A DNA stretch of 64,000 nucleotides, taken from positions 44,439,095 through 44,503,094 of the forward strand of contig NC_087071.1 of the NCBI RefSeq assembly GCF_963678635.1. The letters are read 5' to 3'. Within the stretch, counting starts at the first letter, position 1; every line of letters starts with the position of its first letter. Below, piece by piece: positions 1-11,390 of the stretch. Made by a program: the position numbers and the translations under genes. Origin of the DNA: Symsagittifera roscoffensis. Lineage: Eukaryota > Xenacoelomorpha > Acoela > Convolutidae. The notes under the pieces were generated by a model. The model was given only the letters and a program-made list of their open reading frames with translations, searched no databases and had not been told where the DNA came from.

Positions 1-17
1 CCACTGATTACTCTTTT

Positions 18-46
18 GAGAGAGAGAGAGAGAGAGAGAAAGAGAG

Positions 47-135
<89 letters not shown>
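18..135. repeat. (GA)n microsatellite
   Basis: Almost pure GA dinucleotide repeat with a few GG or GAA interruptions. It is the only long dinucleotide tract in the window. Confidence 0.97.
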
Positions 136-138
<3 letters not shown>

Positions 139-432
139 TAATCCCAATAATCCATTTCCCAATTATCGAGTTATTCAGATAGTTGATTGTTCAAAACTTG
201 GTCGATGTTTTGATGCTAAGCGAACAAAAACGTTCCGCAGAACTTCAATATTTTAAGGCTAATTCAAATCATCTGCGCTATTCGCGCTGCTGTCGCCAGA
301 TCTAAGTGAATTAGGAAGAGATATAAAATGAGATATACAGGAGATTACACTGGTGTATCGTGTAACTATGATAAAGTTTTTAATGTCATGATTTAGATTT
401 TAAAGGATTTTTTGAATAGTATACCAATAAGC

Positions 433-475
433 AGAACAAGACTGCTCGTATATCAGAGCAAAACTCTTAATTTTC
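433..475 (-). repeat. Relic of family A element 3' end
   Basis: On the minus strand this short stretch carries the family A 3' terminus (ATACGAGCAGTCTTGTT, preceded by a decayed hairpin). The body of the element is not recognisable here, so it is a fragment. Confidence 0.5.
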
Positions 476-547
476 TGGTTGCTCTGTATGAGGTCTCGAG
501 TTGTGCTAACATTTGAGTTAATTATCATGACCTTTTATAGTTAGTCA

Positions 548-957
548 CAATTCAATTTGGAACAATTTGAGTGCGGATCTGCCATGCATAATATCGGTAA
601 TTTTAGAAAACGCCCCCAATCTTATTTGTTCCTCACTTTCTATCAGAGTCGGAAAAAATCTGGTTTAGTTTTTTGTCTTTTAAAAAGACACGAGTTTACT
701 AAAGAGCATTGGAGCTGATATTTGGTTTATGGGCGTTGCAAGTATTGTTCCGACTTTCGAAGAAAGTGAGAAATATATATAATCGGCTTGTTTTTATCTT
801 CAGACGAAATTTACAAAACGCTTGTATTTTGGAGGATTGATCTCTTGATCTGCAAGCGCCCAGCCTCGTGTGCTCTAAGCTATAGTAATTTGTCACCTGA
901 ATGGCTAACAATGTTTGTTTTTTATTCCGCATTACGAAATTGTTCCAAATTGAATTG
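548..957. mobile_element. 410-bp MITE-like inverted-repeat element
   Basis: A 21-bp perfect terminal inverted repeat bounds the element: 548-568 (begins CAATTCAATTTGG) and 937-957 (ends CCAAATTGAATTG). Next to it both arms carry TGCGGA. Internally, CTCACTTTCT..TCGGAA (about 641-662) faces TTCCGA..AGAAAGTGAG (about 748-770), giving a nested second inverted repeat. No coding capacity is evident. The inner TTCCGACTTTCG also resembles the 5' end of family A. Confidence 0.65.
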
Positions 958-1734
958 AGGCATCTAATTGGTTCTTTTTAAATCCATAAACGACTCGAAT
1001 TGCAACACTATTTCCTGATTTTATCAGCCTGAAATTCATGGCCTTTGCATTTTTCAATTTACCAAAAACCATCCGAGAAAAATTAATCGGCAGTAGGAAC
1101 ATTCAGGTACTTGCCTTGATACCAACAGGCTTAATTCTTTGATAATTTCAAAATATTGACGGCTCTTTTCCAGTCTCAACTTGCTTTTTCAAATATCAAA
1201 TTACAAAACCTATAAAGAAATAATTTTCGATGTTCTAAACTGGAGTAAAACGTGTCAGCGTGAACAAGTGAACGAGTTTGTACAACATTTATCACCTGGA
1301 GATTGCCGTATGGACAATTTTTAAACAATTTTTTGTTGTAATTTTACAAGGGGTTGGGAAGCTGGAAAATAGCCAATACTATACTGATGTTGAAAAATTT
1401 AGAAAATATACGATGAAACGATGAAAAGTGTTTACTTGATTGCGAAGAAAGTTTTTCGCAGAAAATTAAAAAATTTCTGCCTTCTGCTTTTTGGTCAGCA
1501 AATCATGGTATGTGGAGCCAGCAAAAAAATATTATTCAAAAATTAGAAGAAAGTGGTGCCAAAAACAATGACGAAAGTCACTAATCCCTCTAAATTTTTT
1601 CAAAAGACCCAGCATAACCACCAAATTTAGCTGAAAAATATTCCAGAGGAAAAAAATAGCAAAGCAGGTGTTCAGCTTGTTACGGGGAACCACAGTTGAG
1701 CCCCTGTTAAACACCTACTTTGAATATTTTTGAG

Positions 1735-1862
1735 TATTTTTTGGGCTGGGTAATGTTGCCTCATCCTGAAGCAAGGAGCACGGCTCATGGTAGGCCTCGA
1801 ACCACCCTCCTTTTGACTGAGAGGAGGGTTTTAGCATCTTCATGACCACAACCCCAATACAC
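1735..1862 (-). repeat. tRNA-derived SINE-like fragment (candidate)
   Basis: On the minus strand there is a pol III B-box-like GGTTCGAGGCC inside a T-arm-like GTGGTTCGAGGCCTAC, preceded by a hairpin CCTCC..GGAGG that could derive from an anticodon arm. A convincing A box and a tRNA acceptor stem are missing, so this is not a functional tRNA. A tRNA-derived SINE head is the likeliest reading. Confidence 0.35.
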
Positions 1863-2270
1863 TCACCAGTTCAATTAGTTTTTTCGGTTCAAGAGGAAAA
1901 CTTGATAGAGAAAGACCATGTTTTCAGATTACCTAAAATTTCCGTGTGCAAAATTTTTTTTGTTGAAAAAAAAACGTTTTTTTTTTTGCAAAAATTTAGA
2001 CAATCAAACCCACATAGGGTAGAAAAAGTTACGAAATGTCAAAAAAAGAAGTTTTGCGATTGATTAAAAGGTTCGATTTTTATAGTGAATTACAAAGCTT
2101 TTTCCCAGCGATATTTGGACGATGTTCAATTTTGCTATCCACGGATGTATGGTTTGAAAAGCGTTCAATTGTAACCAGCATACTTACTTTTCCAAACAAT
2201 CTTTGAGACGATCAAGCTATGAAAAAAAAACATTTCATTCATAAAACTAAACTGACTTGATTGATTATTG

Positions 2271-2276
2271 TTTATT
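2271..2276 (-). promoter_or_regulatory. Polyadenylation signal AATAAA for the EF-hand gene
   Basis: TTTATT on the plus strand reads AATAAA on the gene's strand, about 40 nt after the stop codon at 2315-2317. The short 3' UTR is consistent with a compact invertebrate transcript end. Confidence 0.55.
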
Positions 2277-2314
2277 TGATTATTGTTTTTTTTTCAGTGG
2301 ACTTCTTGTGAGAT

Positions 2315-2693
2315 CTATTTAGTTGTCTCCTGGGATTTGGGGGGTGTTCCCGCTGTTTCCTCCGCGGTTGACGGTGCCTTCCCAGCCGTCGCGCTATCCG
2401 CGTCTTCCTCGGTAATAGTCGGAACATTCGGAGCATTCTGACCAGGTACACCTCCATCCACTTCATTATTGACATAACTATTATTGTTGTTGTTATTATT
2501 AGCATTTGATGCTCTGTTTTGTTCTAGAATATTCTTGGGTAGATAGACGTCTGGGTCGAGTATGACGTACATTAGAGTAGCTAGTTCTGGTTTGATGTTG
2601 AGTCCGTGGAGTTTCCAGGCGAGGGACGAGAAGTCGGCGTCTTCCAGTTTGTCCTTTTGGCTATAGAGGGGGTCCAGACTCGCTTCTCCGGTG
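2315..2693 (-). CDS. EF-hand gene, exon 5 (C-terminus and stop)
   Basis: 379 nt, residues 182-307 and TAG stop. The acceptor is TGACAG|C. The first part (residues 182-235, containing DFSSLAWKLHGLNIKPELA) looks like a folded helical segment. A seven-Asn tract encoded by mixed AAT/AAC codons follows, then a disordered Thr/Glu/Ala/Pro tail. Mixed codons argue that the Asn tract is maintained at protein level rather than being a fresh triplet expansion. Confidence 0.87.
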
Positions 2694-5600
2694 CTGTCAG
2701 AAATATACATTGGGAAAATTCGCACAGTTTAATGTATCATTTTGTATATCACTAAACGAGGTATATGAAGTCTACTACTCAACCCTACTTATGCTTTTTT
2801 GTGTCTAAATTTTAGCAGATAGTCCACTGCCAAGAAAAATGGCGTGTGGCTTCTTTACTCAAATGCAAAAACTTGTTCTCTTCATACAAAACAGCGTAAA
2901 ATCAATGATTAATCATTGGAACCAGTTCAAAGCAAGTATTTATTTTATCCTATTATTTTTTTGATAAACCATCCCTGTAAAATACTTAGAACTAACCAAT
3001 CATGATCCATAATTAACACTTACAATAATTTGTAAGGCTGAAATTATTTATAGTTTCAGCCAGAATTGAATAAATTTAACTTAGCACACAGTTGCTCTTC
3101 TTCAGAACAGTTCTTGATTCCGAGCCTCGCAAATACCAGTATACACTAGATCTATTGAGACTAGATATAAAAAAAAAATTAAGATTGGTATTAGACTAAA
3201 AAGTTGCACGAATCTATCCGGCCAAATATAAGATGTACCTTATCTGAAATTACTCTATGAGTGAGCGACTCTGGACAAAAACTCATCATTTAAAAAATAC
3301 AAAAAATGGCCTCAAGGGGGTAGAGGGTAGAGTCGGCGAAAACAGTTCAAGTTTCTTTTATCGCCAGATCTTCTTCAATGCGAGGGGTCAGGCCGTCCCC
3401 AAAAACATTTCAAAAATTGACTGGTTTCAGATCGAAATTTAGTTGATACGTATCAAAACATATTGTATCAGAAATATGGCATTTTTTATCAACCTATTCA
3501 GTAGCGGATAAAGGGTCCCCACTTTGTACTATTTTGAGATATCCTTTTTGGTGATGAACCCTAAAATTGTTCTATGGCGCCAATATATACTAGTTTTGAG
3601 ATGGGAGCGCGCGCCGAAAAAACGCAATTTTTTAGTCGAAATTTTCCAAAAAAAGCCTAAAAACGCAGTTTTTGGCCTGTTGTTTCAAAAATTTGGCTAC
3701 GGCGCAGAAAACTTGGTCAACTAAGGGTATTTAAAACTTGGGAGAGGTCAAAAAATCAAAAAAAAAGTCGACCAAATTTTCAAATTTTTTTTGTAAATCC
3801 GCCCCCCCCCCCCCCTATTAACATTCCTAGATCTGCGCCTTAACCTAAACCTAATCAAAGTTTTCAATATTCATTGATCGTGGAATAAACTCGCGTCAGG
3901 TAAACCAATCTAAAAATGAACAAATCTATTCGCCCATTGATATGGGGGACATCCTCGGCCCATGTCTCTTTTCTGGTTGTTTTTGGTACACTTCTAGGAC
4001 TATCAAATTTGTCTGTCCGGACTTAAAACTTTTTCCGAAGAGACCATTGGCACTTACAGATTTGATTTTTTTTGAAAGAGGTTCAACCCATCAGGGTTGA
4101 AACAGACCTGCGCATCCATTGATCAAATTGGTTTATAAATATAAACAGACCTGCGCATCCATTGATCAAATTGGTTTATAAATTGAACTTACATTTGAAT
4201 TCGGAACTGAAGATCCAATGGTGTCTCCCAGGCAGTAATTGTTTTTTAGAAATTTTTGTGAATTTTGTGAAATTCTTTTTTTTTTTGCTTTAAAACATTT
4301 TATTATTAATCATAATCATAAATTGTTTCTGTACTAGAGGTTAATCAAAAATCAATTGTGAATTTAAATGTGAACTCTTAAATGCAAGGTCATCAAAAAA
4401 CCGGATAAACCTAGCCAAACGAGGTTTTAACTAAGCAGTACAATTTGTACTAAGAATTAAACTTATACAATAGTTTTCCAAACCATACATCTCTACATCG
4501 AAAAAAACTATCTTTTCTATATGATTTGTATTAAATATATAACTGACGAAAACTATAGTAAAGTGTTTTTTCGTGACTATCTTTAAAACTGCTGACTTTA
4601 TCGTGAAAACTTGGAAACAGAAAATGTGTAATACAATTAGTTTTCTCATCCTTGCTCAAATTTACTTATAGTTTTTGCCAGTGAGTTTAATCGTTGATTT
4701 AATTTTTTAATGTTCCATTTTCATGTTCTAATTTATCAAAATCTAAGTCTAAAATTGCTCTTATAGGAATTCAAGTTTCGAATCTTTGCATAAAACTAAC
4801 AAACGTTTTGAATAGCTCTGGTATGCACAGCTCTTTCACTGAGACTATCTTGTAATGTTCCTTAAACGACGTTACAGACTGATGTCTTTTTTATTTATTT
4901 TTTACACTTTTCTTCCAAATTTAGTTATGCTTCATTTGAAACTTTTGGTGGTGAAGTTTCAATTGCTGTGTCATACTTACAACCCAATATTTCAGTATTG
5001 CTGAATATGACTCAAAAGTTTTATTAATTGTGCTGTTGTTACTAAGTCATGTAATCTGTAAACCAATCCATTAAAAAATTATCTCTATGGTTTTGTGTAA
5101 GTTCAATTATTATGATTACGATTATTAAATTAATAATACAAAAGTTACCTGTATTTTTGGTGCATTAATCTCTCGCTTAGTGCACACATGGCTGAGAAAA
5201 GGTTGAATGGAACTAGTTCACCGGCTGCCGAGCTAGTACTGTTCTTGTTCACACCAGCTAGAATGGTCACAATCTCAACCGTCTCACTGTCTATTGTGTC
5301 TACGAACACATCCTTCATCGCTTTCTCAAGCTCCTAGAATCATCTAGCATGTTCTAGAATGTTCTAGAATATTCTGAAGAATTATTCACAGTATAATAAA
5401 TGCATGCAAGTTTCTAAAACCCATTCTACATCCCGGTAGAGCAAAGTTTGTTTTTGAGAATGAAAAAATAATCTTCTAAGTTTGTGATTGGCTGGGATAA
5501 TTTTAACAACTTTACCCCTGTGCTTTTCATTAAACTGAGTCCATTAATCTAAATATCAAATTAAAACAAAAAACATGTATGCGTTTTTTGTGTTAATACT

Positions 5601-8600
5601 GCTATTTACGCAATTTTGGATATTTGTCAGCACTATTTTATGAGAAAAAGATCTTATAAAATTATCCATTAAACGGGAAAAAAAACTTATTCCAAACTTT
5701 TTTTGACCTTCAAGTTGAGTTTTTGGTCTTTGTCCTTGTCGTAGTTCTGGAAGTGCTTCTTGTACAGATGCTCCCTGCGCTTGGTCACGTGACACCTCTC
5801 CACCAGATACTCCGCGGCCGAATGGGCTGAAATATCGAAAAAAAGAGAGTTATTTGTCGTTTTTTCCTCCTGCTGTTTTTCATATCATCAGTGCGTGTGC
5901 TTATATACGGCAGAGGTTCTTGGAAACATTTTTTTCGGAACTTTCTTTTCGACTATGACTTTTTCGGATAAATACAGTGAAAATTAGGATGACAAAAAAA
6001 CTTCATTACTAAGTAAAAATTGCTGGTTGCTGGGTTCCGACTACAAGGATTTGGGTTCCGACTACAATGTATGTTTCGACTACAAGGATTTAAAAATATA
6101 TTTATTTTTATTTTTTTTTTCAATTTCTGGTTATTTTCATTAGAAAATAGCAATTGAAAATGATGAAAAACTACAAAATAGAGAAAAAAACGGTAACAGA
6201 ACAATTAATTTGCAGTGAGGAGGTCAGTCACTCAATGTTTGTCTAATTTTGTCTGAAAACCAGAAATCTTCACACTATTTTTTCTCGACATAAATTGTTT
6301 TTAGTTTTCTTATAAATTCGAGACACGATCAAAAAGGATAGTATAAGATACTACACTTGAACTCTTGCTAGTTTTTCTTGAGGTACCTAAAATTGATCGA
6401 ATAATAACTTGCTAATCCATAGTTCCTTCCCTCTTTTCAAGAAGTACTCGAATAAAAAATCAACCTTGAGGATCAGAGCAAGTTATGAAAACATGATTTA
6501 TTTTGCTTCTTTTCAACATTTATACAAGGAAGTATCACTACCATAACAATAAAAAGAACATGATTCACTACCCGGCCGAGACAAAATTATCAAATTTCTT
6601 CCAAAATTTATCGTGTTTGCTAATCGTGCTTATAGAAAACGCTCAATTTGCATAAGAATTCCCACCCTCGCAGATCGACAATTTATTTCCAGTAATATAA
6701 AAGAGATAACAATCGTAAATTTGAGTCAAGTTCATTGAACCATTTGACATGTTTGGCGCATTGTTTAACTTGATTGTTGTTCGATCCATTTTAGAAGGCA
6801 TCAGATGAAAAAACAGTTCAGTGGTATTTTCCCACCCATAAATAACATTTATTTGAACTTTTAAGGCTCTTATTGGAAAAATTTAAGATAAAGACTATCA
6901 ATGAAAACTTGATGCGTTTTTATTGATGCCTTGAGTTTAGTTTCTGGTGTTGGCTGTGTCATTTTTTAATCCAAAGGTAAAACATTTGCACCTGTTGCAC
7001 AATTAATTTTAGATTATTTTGCATCTAAAATCAACTTTGCACCCAATTTTAAATGTAAACATCTTCGGTTAAAGCAAATTCTAAACCTCGAAAAAAAATT
7101 TGTAAAATTTGATAGGGGCATGGAACTTTTACCTTTGGGTCAACAAATAAATAAACCAGTGGTGAGTATATTATTAGATCCAACGGTTTAAAAAAAAACA
7201 AAGAAAAAGGGGCGCATAAATCGATAAATCGAGTCTTTCAATAAATTTGGTTTCGAACCTAATTTGGGCCAACTTACTTTCGAGTGACTTCATGTCGATT
7301 GGGAGTTCGAATCTGGCCCCCTGCTTGGAGAGAGCTATTCTAGTATTCTGCACCTTCTGTTTCATTTTCTAAACAGACATTTGAACTTTTAATAAGAGTT
7401 TGTTCGAAATATATTTTAAAAATGACTAGTTCTGTTGAAAGGGTACTGAAACCTTTCGTGAAAAAATGGTTAAATAGTTTATCACTAATTCAAAAATCCT
7501 AGCGCTACAAATAACTAATGATAATTATCTTAGGGAATGAACTATCGATTGCTAAATTGAATTTTTAAAAAAATAAACAAAAAGTAGTTTTTTTTGCAGT
7601 ACGGGGCCAAATAAAGTCTGCCAAAAATGGCCGAAAATTTTTTTTCGTTTTTTTACCGGTCTTTGGTGAATATTTTTTCAATTTTTTTTGATTATTTAGA
7701 GTTGCCTACTGAATCATACAAGAGCCCTCTGCCTATCTAATCCTAGTTATAGGTGTGAGTTCTATTTCTATTACGTGGTTGCTGGCCCATAAAATCCGCT
7801 TAGGACAAAAAAAAGTTATGAGGCAATCACTGCTCGTTTTTGAAAATTTTACAAATTAGAGCTCTAACACTGCTTGAAATTAAGTCAAATTTCTTACGTT
7901 TTTTTTTATCAATTCCTAATTTTTGATTCTTAAACAGCGATGAATTTCGGAGTTGCGCTGAATCAGCGCTGATTTTTGGAGTAACCATCGCCACACTGAG
8001 TTATCCATAGTTAAATTATTCTAAATTAGTTAAAATATCTATCGCTGTTTCAGGCCCTGATCAGTGGCCACTTAACAATGATCAGTCCATTTACAGTACT
8101 GATTTTTGATATATTGCTGACTTAGGAATCACTATTCTTGCGAGATCAAAATACTTTTTGAATTTCTGATCTTACAATGATAAATTAATTTTTTTTCGCT
8201 GTTTCTGACAAAAATGACGTATAATTGTTTTTTTTCTAATATTTTTGACAAATCATTCTATGCCATCGGAAACAATTAGTGTTCTGAGAAAATATACCTG
8301 GAAAATTTTAAACTTTTTGGGGGGGGGGCTGAGATTTCCGATTTTTTTGAATTGGCATAATTCATGCGCGCTGCATCTCCATTAATGCATAATGAAGAAG
8401 ACGCCAATTAATCCGGCTCCAAAATTCTTTCAAAGTAAATTCAGGCAAGTTTAAAAGTCTATTAATTCAATTGGGCTCGAACAGTCTAATTAACTATCAG
8501 AAATACATTTTTTTTTTTTCATTTAATTTTGCGCGGGCAGATTTCGACCTTATGCTTAATTTTGAAACCTCTATAAAGTGAAAAAAAAACATTATCGTTG

Positions 8601-10557
8601 TTCGTTTTGCTAACAACGTCAGAAATATGTTTTCCTATTAATGGAAACGCTTAATGTTTTTTTTTTTAAAACTTAGATTTCACTGAGACCATGTTAGTAA
8701 AAATGCACGGCACTTAGGTGTCAAACTAACGTTTTTTGTGATATCATTAAAATCTTATGTCACTATCATCAGTAGCCAATGAAAGGTCACTTATAATTCA
8801 CATAACCCTCAAGTATCATTATAGCTGTATGTCACTGAATCTTAACAAAAATGGTATGTTACTTAAATGGTATACGCCCCCCCCCCCCTCAGGGATTCGA
8901 CCCCTTGCAGACCCAAAGGGTTCCCCCTTTGGAGCGTTTTAAGAAATCCATTTTTGGCCGGCCGACCCTAAAATTTTTCTAAAGGCCAGTATATACTATC
9001 TTTGAGGGGGAGCGCGCGCCAAAAAAACGCAATTTTTTTCGTCTAAATTTTCCAAAAAGTGCCCAAAAACGGCTTTTTTACCTGTTTTTTTTTAATTTGC
9101 CTGCGGCGCAGAAAATTTGGCCAAAAAAGCGTCTTTTTAGTGCTTTAGGAGAGCTCGGAAAATAGATTTGGTTGACCTAAAAAAAAGGTCGTCAAATTTT
9201 TCGTGTCACTAAATTGATTTGTCACCAAAAATGTATATTTTTCTGGTCACTGAAAGTTTACTGAAGACCTATCTATGTTCCTAATATATTACTAAATTAG
9301 ATGTTCTTATATTCAAATAAACTTAATTAAAAAGCAATGTCATTAAAATCCTAAATTTGGTGAAGCCAGCAAAAGTCTCTCGATAACAGAAGTCTCCCTT
9401 TTTTTCGTTTATTTGCCTCAAGTTCTATCGTGATTTTGTCTTAGAAAATGTTCTTCAGTTTTTTGGATAGTTGCAAAATTTTTGCGGATTCCGATGAAAA
9501 ACGACTCTGGATTTGACAGTTAAAAGAAAATAAAGATACCTTGGTCTGGTACAGGGAGGTATAGCAACACACGACAGGGGGGAGGGCTATATATAATGAG
9601 TTTTACCATTTGTGAGTTTGTACTTGTGAGGTGATCATTGTCAACTTTGTGAATCTCGATAGCAAGTTAGACTTCATTTTTTTCCATTTTTGTTTCCGGA
9701 TATAGAATTTTTTCTGATTTGAGGAATAATTGTGTAAAATTGAAGCCTTTTATGACAGTTGCACAAAATAGAAAGCATTTCTTAATTATGACATAATTAT
9801 TACGTAATATGGAGAATGAGGTGTGAATACATTACCTTGAACTCCGCATCGGTCATAATGGGCAACTAAAAATCCACCAACGTTTAATCTCTGAATTATA
9901 TATTTCTTAGCTATATTCTTAATTTGTCCGAATTTTTCCAAAATCCTTATGAATCGGAATTAAATGCTATAACATTCAATAAAAATAGTTGCAGCCAAAA
10001 TAAAAACAAATCGATGAAGGTTTTTAAATTATTCAGTCAAAGCTGACGTGGGAAGCAGAATTTAAATCAATCAAGTTCCCGTCTTCCATAAAACTGCTCA
10101 TGGAAGCATTTTACGTTTTCAAGTGAGATTATTGATTAATCTTGTTCGTTTTCAGAAAAAGGAGGGCGGATTTCTGAATACAACACTTCGATTCTTTCTA
10201 TATTTGATCTTAATATTCGATTCTTTGTCTCCATCTAAAGTTCAAGACTATTGTATCAAACCACGTAATGTCCTTTTAGGCTCTTTTGGATTAAAAAATT
10301 AGAGGTTGACTTCTATTTTGAAGGAAAGCGTCTGGGTTCTGGTTTTACGTGAAGTTTTTTTGTATGCTTTTTGTGCGTGCTTTTGTTTGAAATATCAAAA
10401 TTCTAACCTGCGCATAATCTTCTGCGGCGCCGGCGGCGGAAGTTGCTGAATTTGTTCCGGCGTTCGATGCCACGCCTCCGCCATTGGCAGTCGCCGTCGG
10501 CTGGAGCTCGGATTTGGACGCGACTACTGCCACTGATTCAGACGAGAGCGCCGTCAT
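2315..10557 (-). CDS. EF-hand domain protein, five exons (307 aa)
   Basis: Joined CDS: 10557-10408, 7368-7278, 5826-5708, 5333-5149, 2693-2315 (924 nt, 307 residues plus stop). Every junction keeps frame: phase 0 after exon 1, phase 1 after exon 2 (A+CC gives Thr81), phase 0 after exon 3, phase 2 after exon 4 (AG+C gives Ser182). Residues 1-50 are low-complexity Ala/Ser/Thr. Residues 51-109 are basic and probably helical. Residues 110-121 form a canonical EF-hand loop, DKDKDQKLNLKE, with Asp at positions 1, 3 and 5 and Glu at 12, so calcium binding is likely. Residues 149-165 look like a second, degenerate EF-hand (G-E-L-V-P-F core, no acidic ligands). Residues 182-235 are a conserved-looking helical block. 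Residues 247-253 are poly-Asn, followed by an acidic Thr/Ala/Glu tail. There is no signal peptide or membrane segment, so it is probably cytosolic. I do not recognise the orthologue; an EF-hand adaptor or ciliary protein is possible. Exons are much richer in G+C than introns. Confidence 0.88.
3495..3830 (+). repeat. Family D repeat (GCGCGC element), copy 1
   Basis: The signature is GGCGCCAATATATACTA, then GGGAGCGCGCGCCGAAAAAA, then CGCAATTTTTT and a GGCGCAGAAAA block. The same order occurs at 8869-9185 and, more weakly, at 29372-29640 and 60780-60990. This copy ends in a poly-C run at 3801-3815. No open frame of note; class unknown. Confidence 0.6.
4100..4182. repeat. 43-bp perfect tandem duplication
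   Basis: Two copies of a 43-bp unit starting AAACAGACCTGCGCATCC lie back to back. Identity shows a recent slippage or unequal exchange inside the intron. Confidence 0.9.
5149..5333 (-). CDS. EF-hand gene, exon 4 (second half of EF-hand)
   Basis: 185 nt, residues 121-181 plus two bases. It starts with Glu121, the bidentate calcium ligand, and the outgoing helix ELEKAMKDV. A degenerate second EF-hand follows (about 149-165), then the helix FSAMCALSERLMHQ. The acceptor is ATTCTAG|GAG and the donor AG|GTAACT. Confidence 0.87.
5334..5707 (-). other. EF-hand gene intron 3
   Basis: Short intron of 374 bp. Just upstream of the exon 4 acceptor lies the TTC/GAA array described separately. Otherwise AT-rich and featureless. 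Confidence 0.75.
5352..5374. promoter_or_regulatory. Heat-shock-element-like TTCnnGAA array (candidate)
   Basis: Five contiguous alternating units with exact 2-nt spacing: TTC, GAA, TTC, GAA, TTC. This fits the HSF consensus nTTCnnGAAnnTTCn. It lies within intron 3, about 20 nt from the exon 4 acceptor. It may equally be a chance product of a duplicated 10-bp unit (GTTCTAGAAT twice). Confidence 0.35.
5708..5826 (-). CDS. EF-hand gene, exon 3 (first half of EF-hand)
   Basis: 119 nt, residues 81-120. It carries the incoming helix (HLYKKHFQNY) and the first eleven positions of the calcium loop, DKDKDQKLNLK. The twelfth position, Glu, is the first codon of exon 4, so the loop itself proves the splice. 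The acceptor is TTTCAG|CC. The donor is AAG|GTCAAA, weak at positions +3 to +5 but forced by the domain. Confidence 0.88.
5827..7277 (-). other. EF-hand gene intron 2
   Basis: AT-rich intron of 1.45 kb. The only structured piece is a threefold 20-27 bp direct repeat at 6033-6092. No exon or transposon is recognised. Confidence 0.7.
6033..6092. repeat. Short tandem direct repeat (three units)
   Basis: Three imperfect units of GGTTCCGACTACAAGGATTT. The third reads TTTCGACTACAAGGATTT. Confidence 0.8.
7278..7368 (-). CDS. EF-hand gene, exon 2
   Basis: Encodes residues 51-80 plus one base (91 nt). Acceptor TTTAG|AAAATG and donor GAAA|GTAAGT are both strong. The reading frame gives KMKQKVQNTRIALSKQG and then ARFELPIDMKSLE, a basic helix leading toward the EF-hand. 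Confidence 0.85.
7369..10407 (-). other. EF-hand gene intron 1
   Basis: 3.0-kb AT-rich intron. It contains a family D repeat at 8869-9185 with flanking poly-G (about 8321-8329) and poly-C (8877-8888) runs. No other exon is supported. Confidence 0.7.
8869..9185 (+). repeat. Family D repeat (GCGCGC element), copy 2
   Basis: Best-preserved copy. It begins with a poly-C run and CAGGGATTCGACCCC (tRNA B-box-like), then CCCAAAGGGTTCCCCCTTTG, then CTAAAGGCCAGTATATACTA and GGGGGAGCGCGCGCC followed by AAAAAACGCAATTTTTTT. The B-box-like start hints at a pol III origin, but this is not established. Confidence 0.6.
10408..10557 (-). CDS. EF-hand gene, exon 1 (N-terminus)
   Basis: Encodes residues 1-50, starting MTALSSESVAVVASK and ending AAEDYAQ. 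The ATG (10555-10557) is the first in frame and is followed by a codon-biased, GC-rich stretch. The donor is CAG|GTTAGA, phase 0. The segment is low-complexity (Ala, Ser, Thr, Gly), so it is probably a disordered N-terminal extension. No TATA box is obvious upstream. Confidence 0.8.
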
Positions 10558-11390
10558 AATTTATAAATAAGTTAACAAACTCTCTTAGACTAATAACTAG
10601 TTTTATTTAAGTTAAATAAACCTAATGTCAACACCTATTGATGGTAGATTATAGTCAATAGAAAAATGAAGATTTGAAAAGAATACTATTTCAAAATTGT
10701 TTTTCGTTATTCTCTCTGAAAACTATTGTTATTGATTAACTTTATTTTATAGTTTTTCTCATAAATGCAGAAATGAGTGAAAAAATACAAAACGCTCAGC
10801 GCAAATCCAAAACCTCGATTAGAGAGAGAGGTTAAAATATTATTGACGTTTCAGAGCCATAAACAATAATACATATACATTTTTAACCAACGATTGTTAT
10901 TTAAGCATGGTACCATTCAAAAGTGGCTTGCATAGATAGCTAGACATATATCAAAAAGAATAATAAATTGCTCAATTGCGTCAACGACAGGTGCATTTTG
11001 TTTGGTATTACACAAAGGCTTTCAAGGATGCTACAAAATTTGACCGTTTGTATTTTCTCAAACCATAAAAAAAAATTGAGAAAAGTTGATTGAATTTGAA
11101 TTTAAAATTAGGGGTTTTATTTTTTTCCAGAAAGCAAAAGACTTTCAAAGAATTCAATACGAGGCCAAACTGTGCTATGGATAGGCACAAAATTTTGTGT
11201 CTGTATGTTTCTGAATTGCAGAGACAAGTATTTAGCCTGGTAAAATTTGTCGAAACGACCAAAGAGAATTAAATAACAAAAGAAGAACAAAAAAAAACGT
11301 CCATACTCGTCCATTTCGAGGAACTTTTTTGTGTTTTGGCATAAAATTCGGTGTATCGTACTAAATAAAAAAGAAAAAGTTTGTGAAAAA

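Larger units (their letters stand above)
2694..5148 (-). other. EF-hand gene intron 4
   Basis: AT-rich intron of about 2.45 kb. It holds a family D (GCGCGC) repeat at 3495-3830 ending in a 15-nt poly-C tract, and a 43-bp tandem duplication at 4100-4182. I see no further exon. Confidence 0.7.

Noticed and set aside
1782-1857. Possible functional tRNA gene on the minus strand
   Set aside because: There is a B-box-like arm, but no acceptor stem pairing and no proper D arm or A box.
2272-2505. Arg-rich minus-strand frame overlapping EF-hand exon 5
   Set aside because: Shadow frame of the real exon. The Arg-rich look comes from reading GC-rich codons out of frame.
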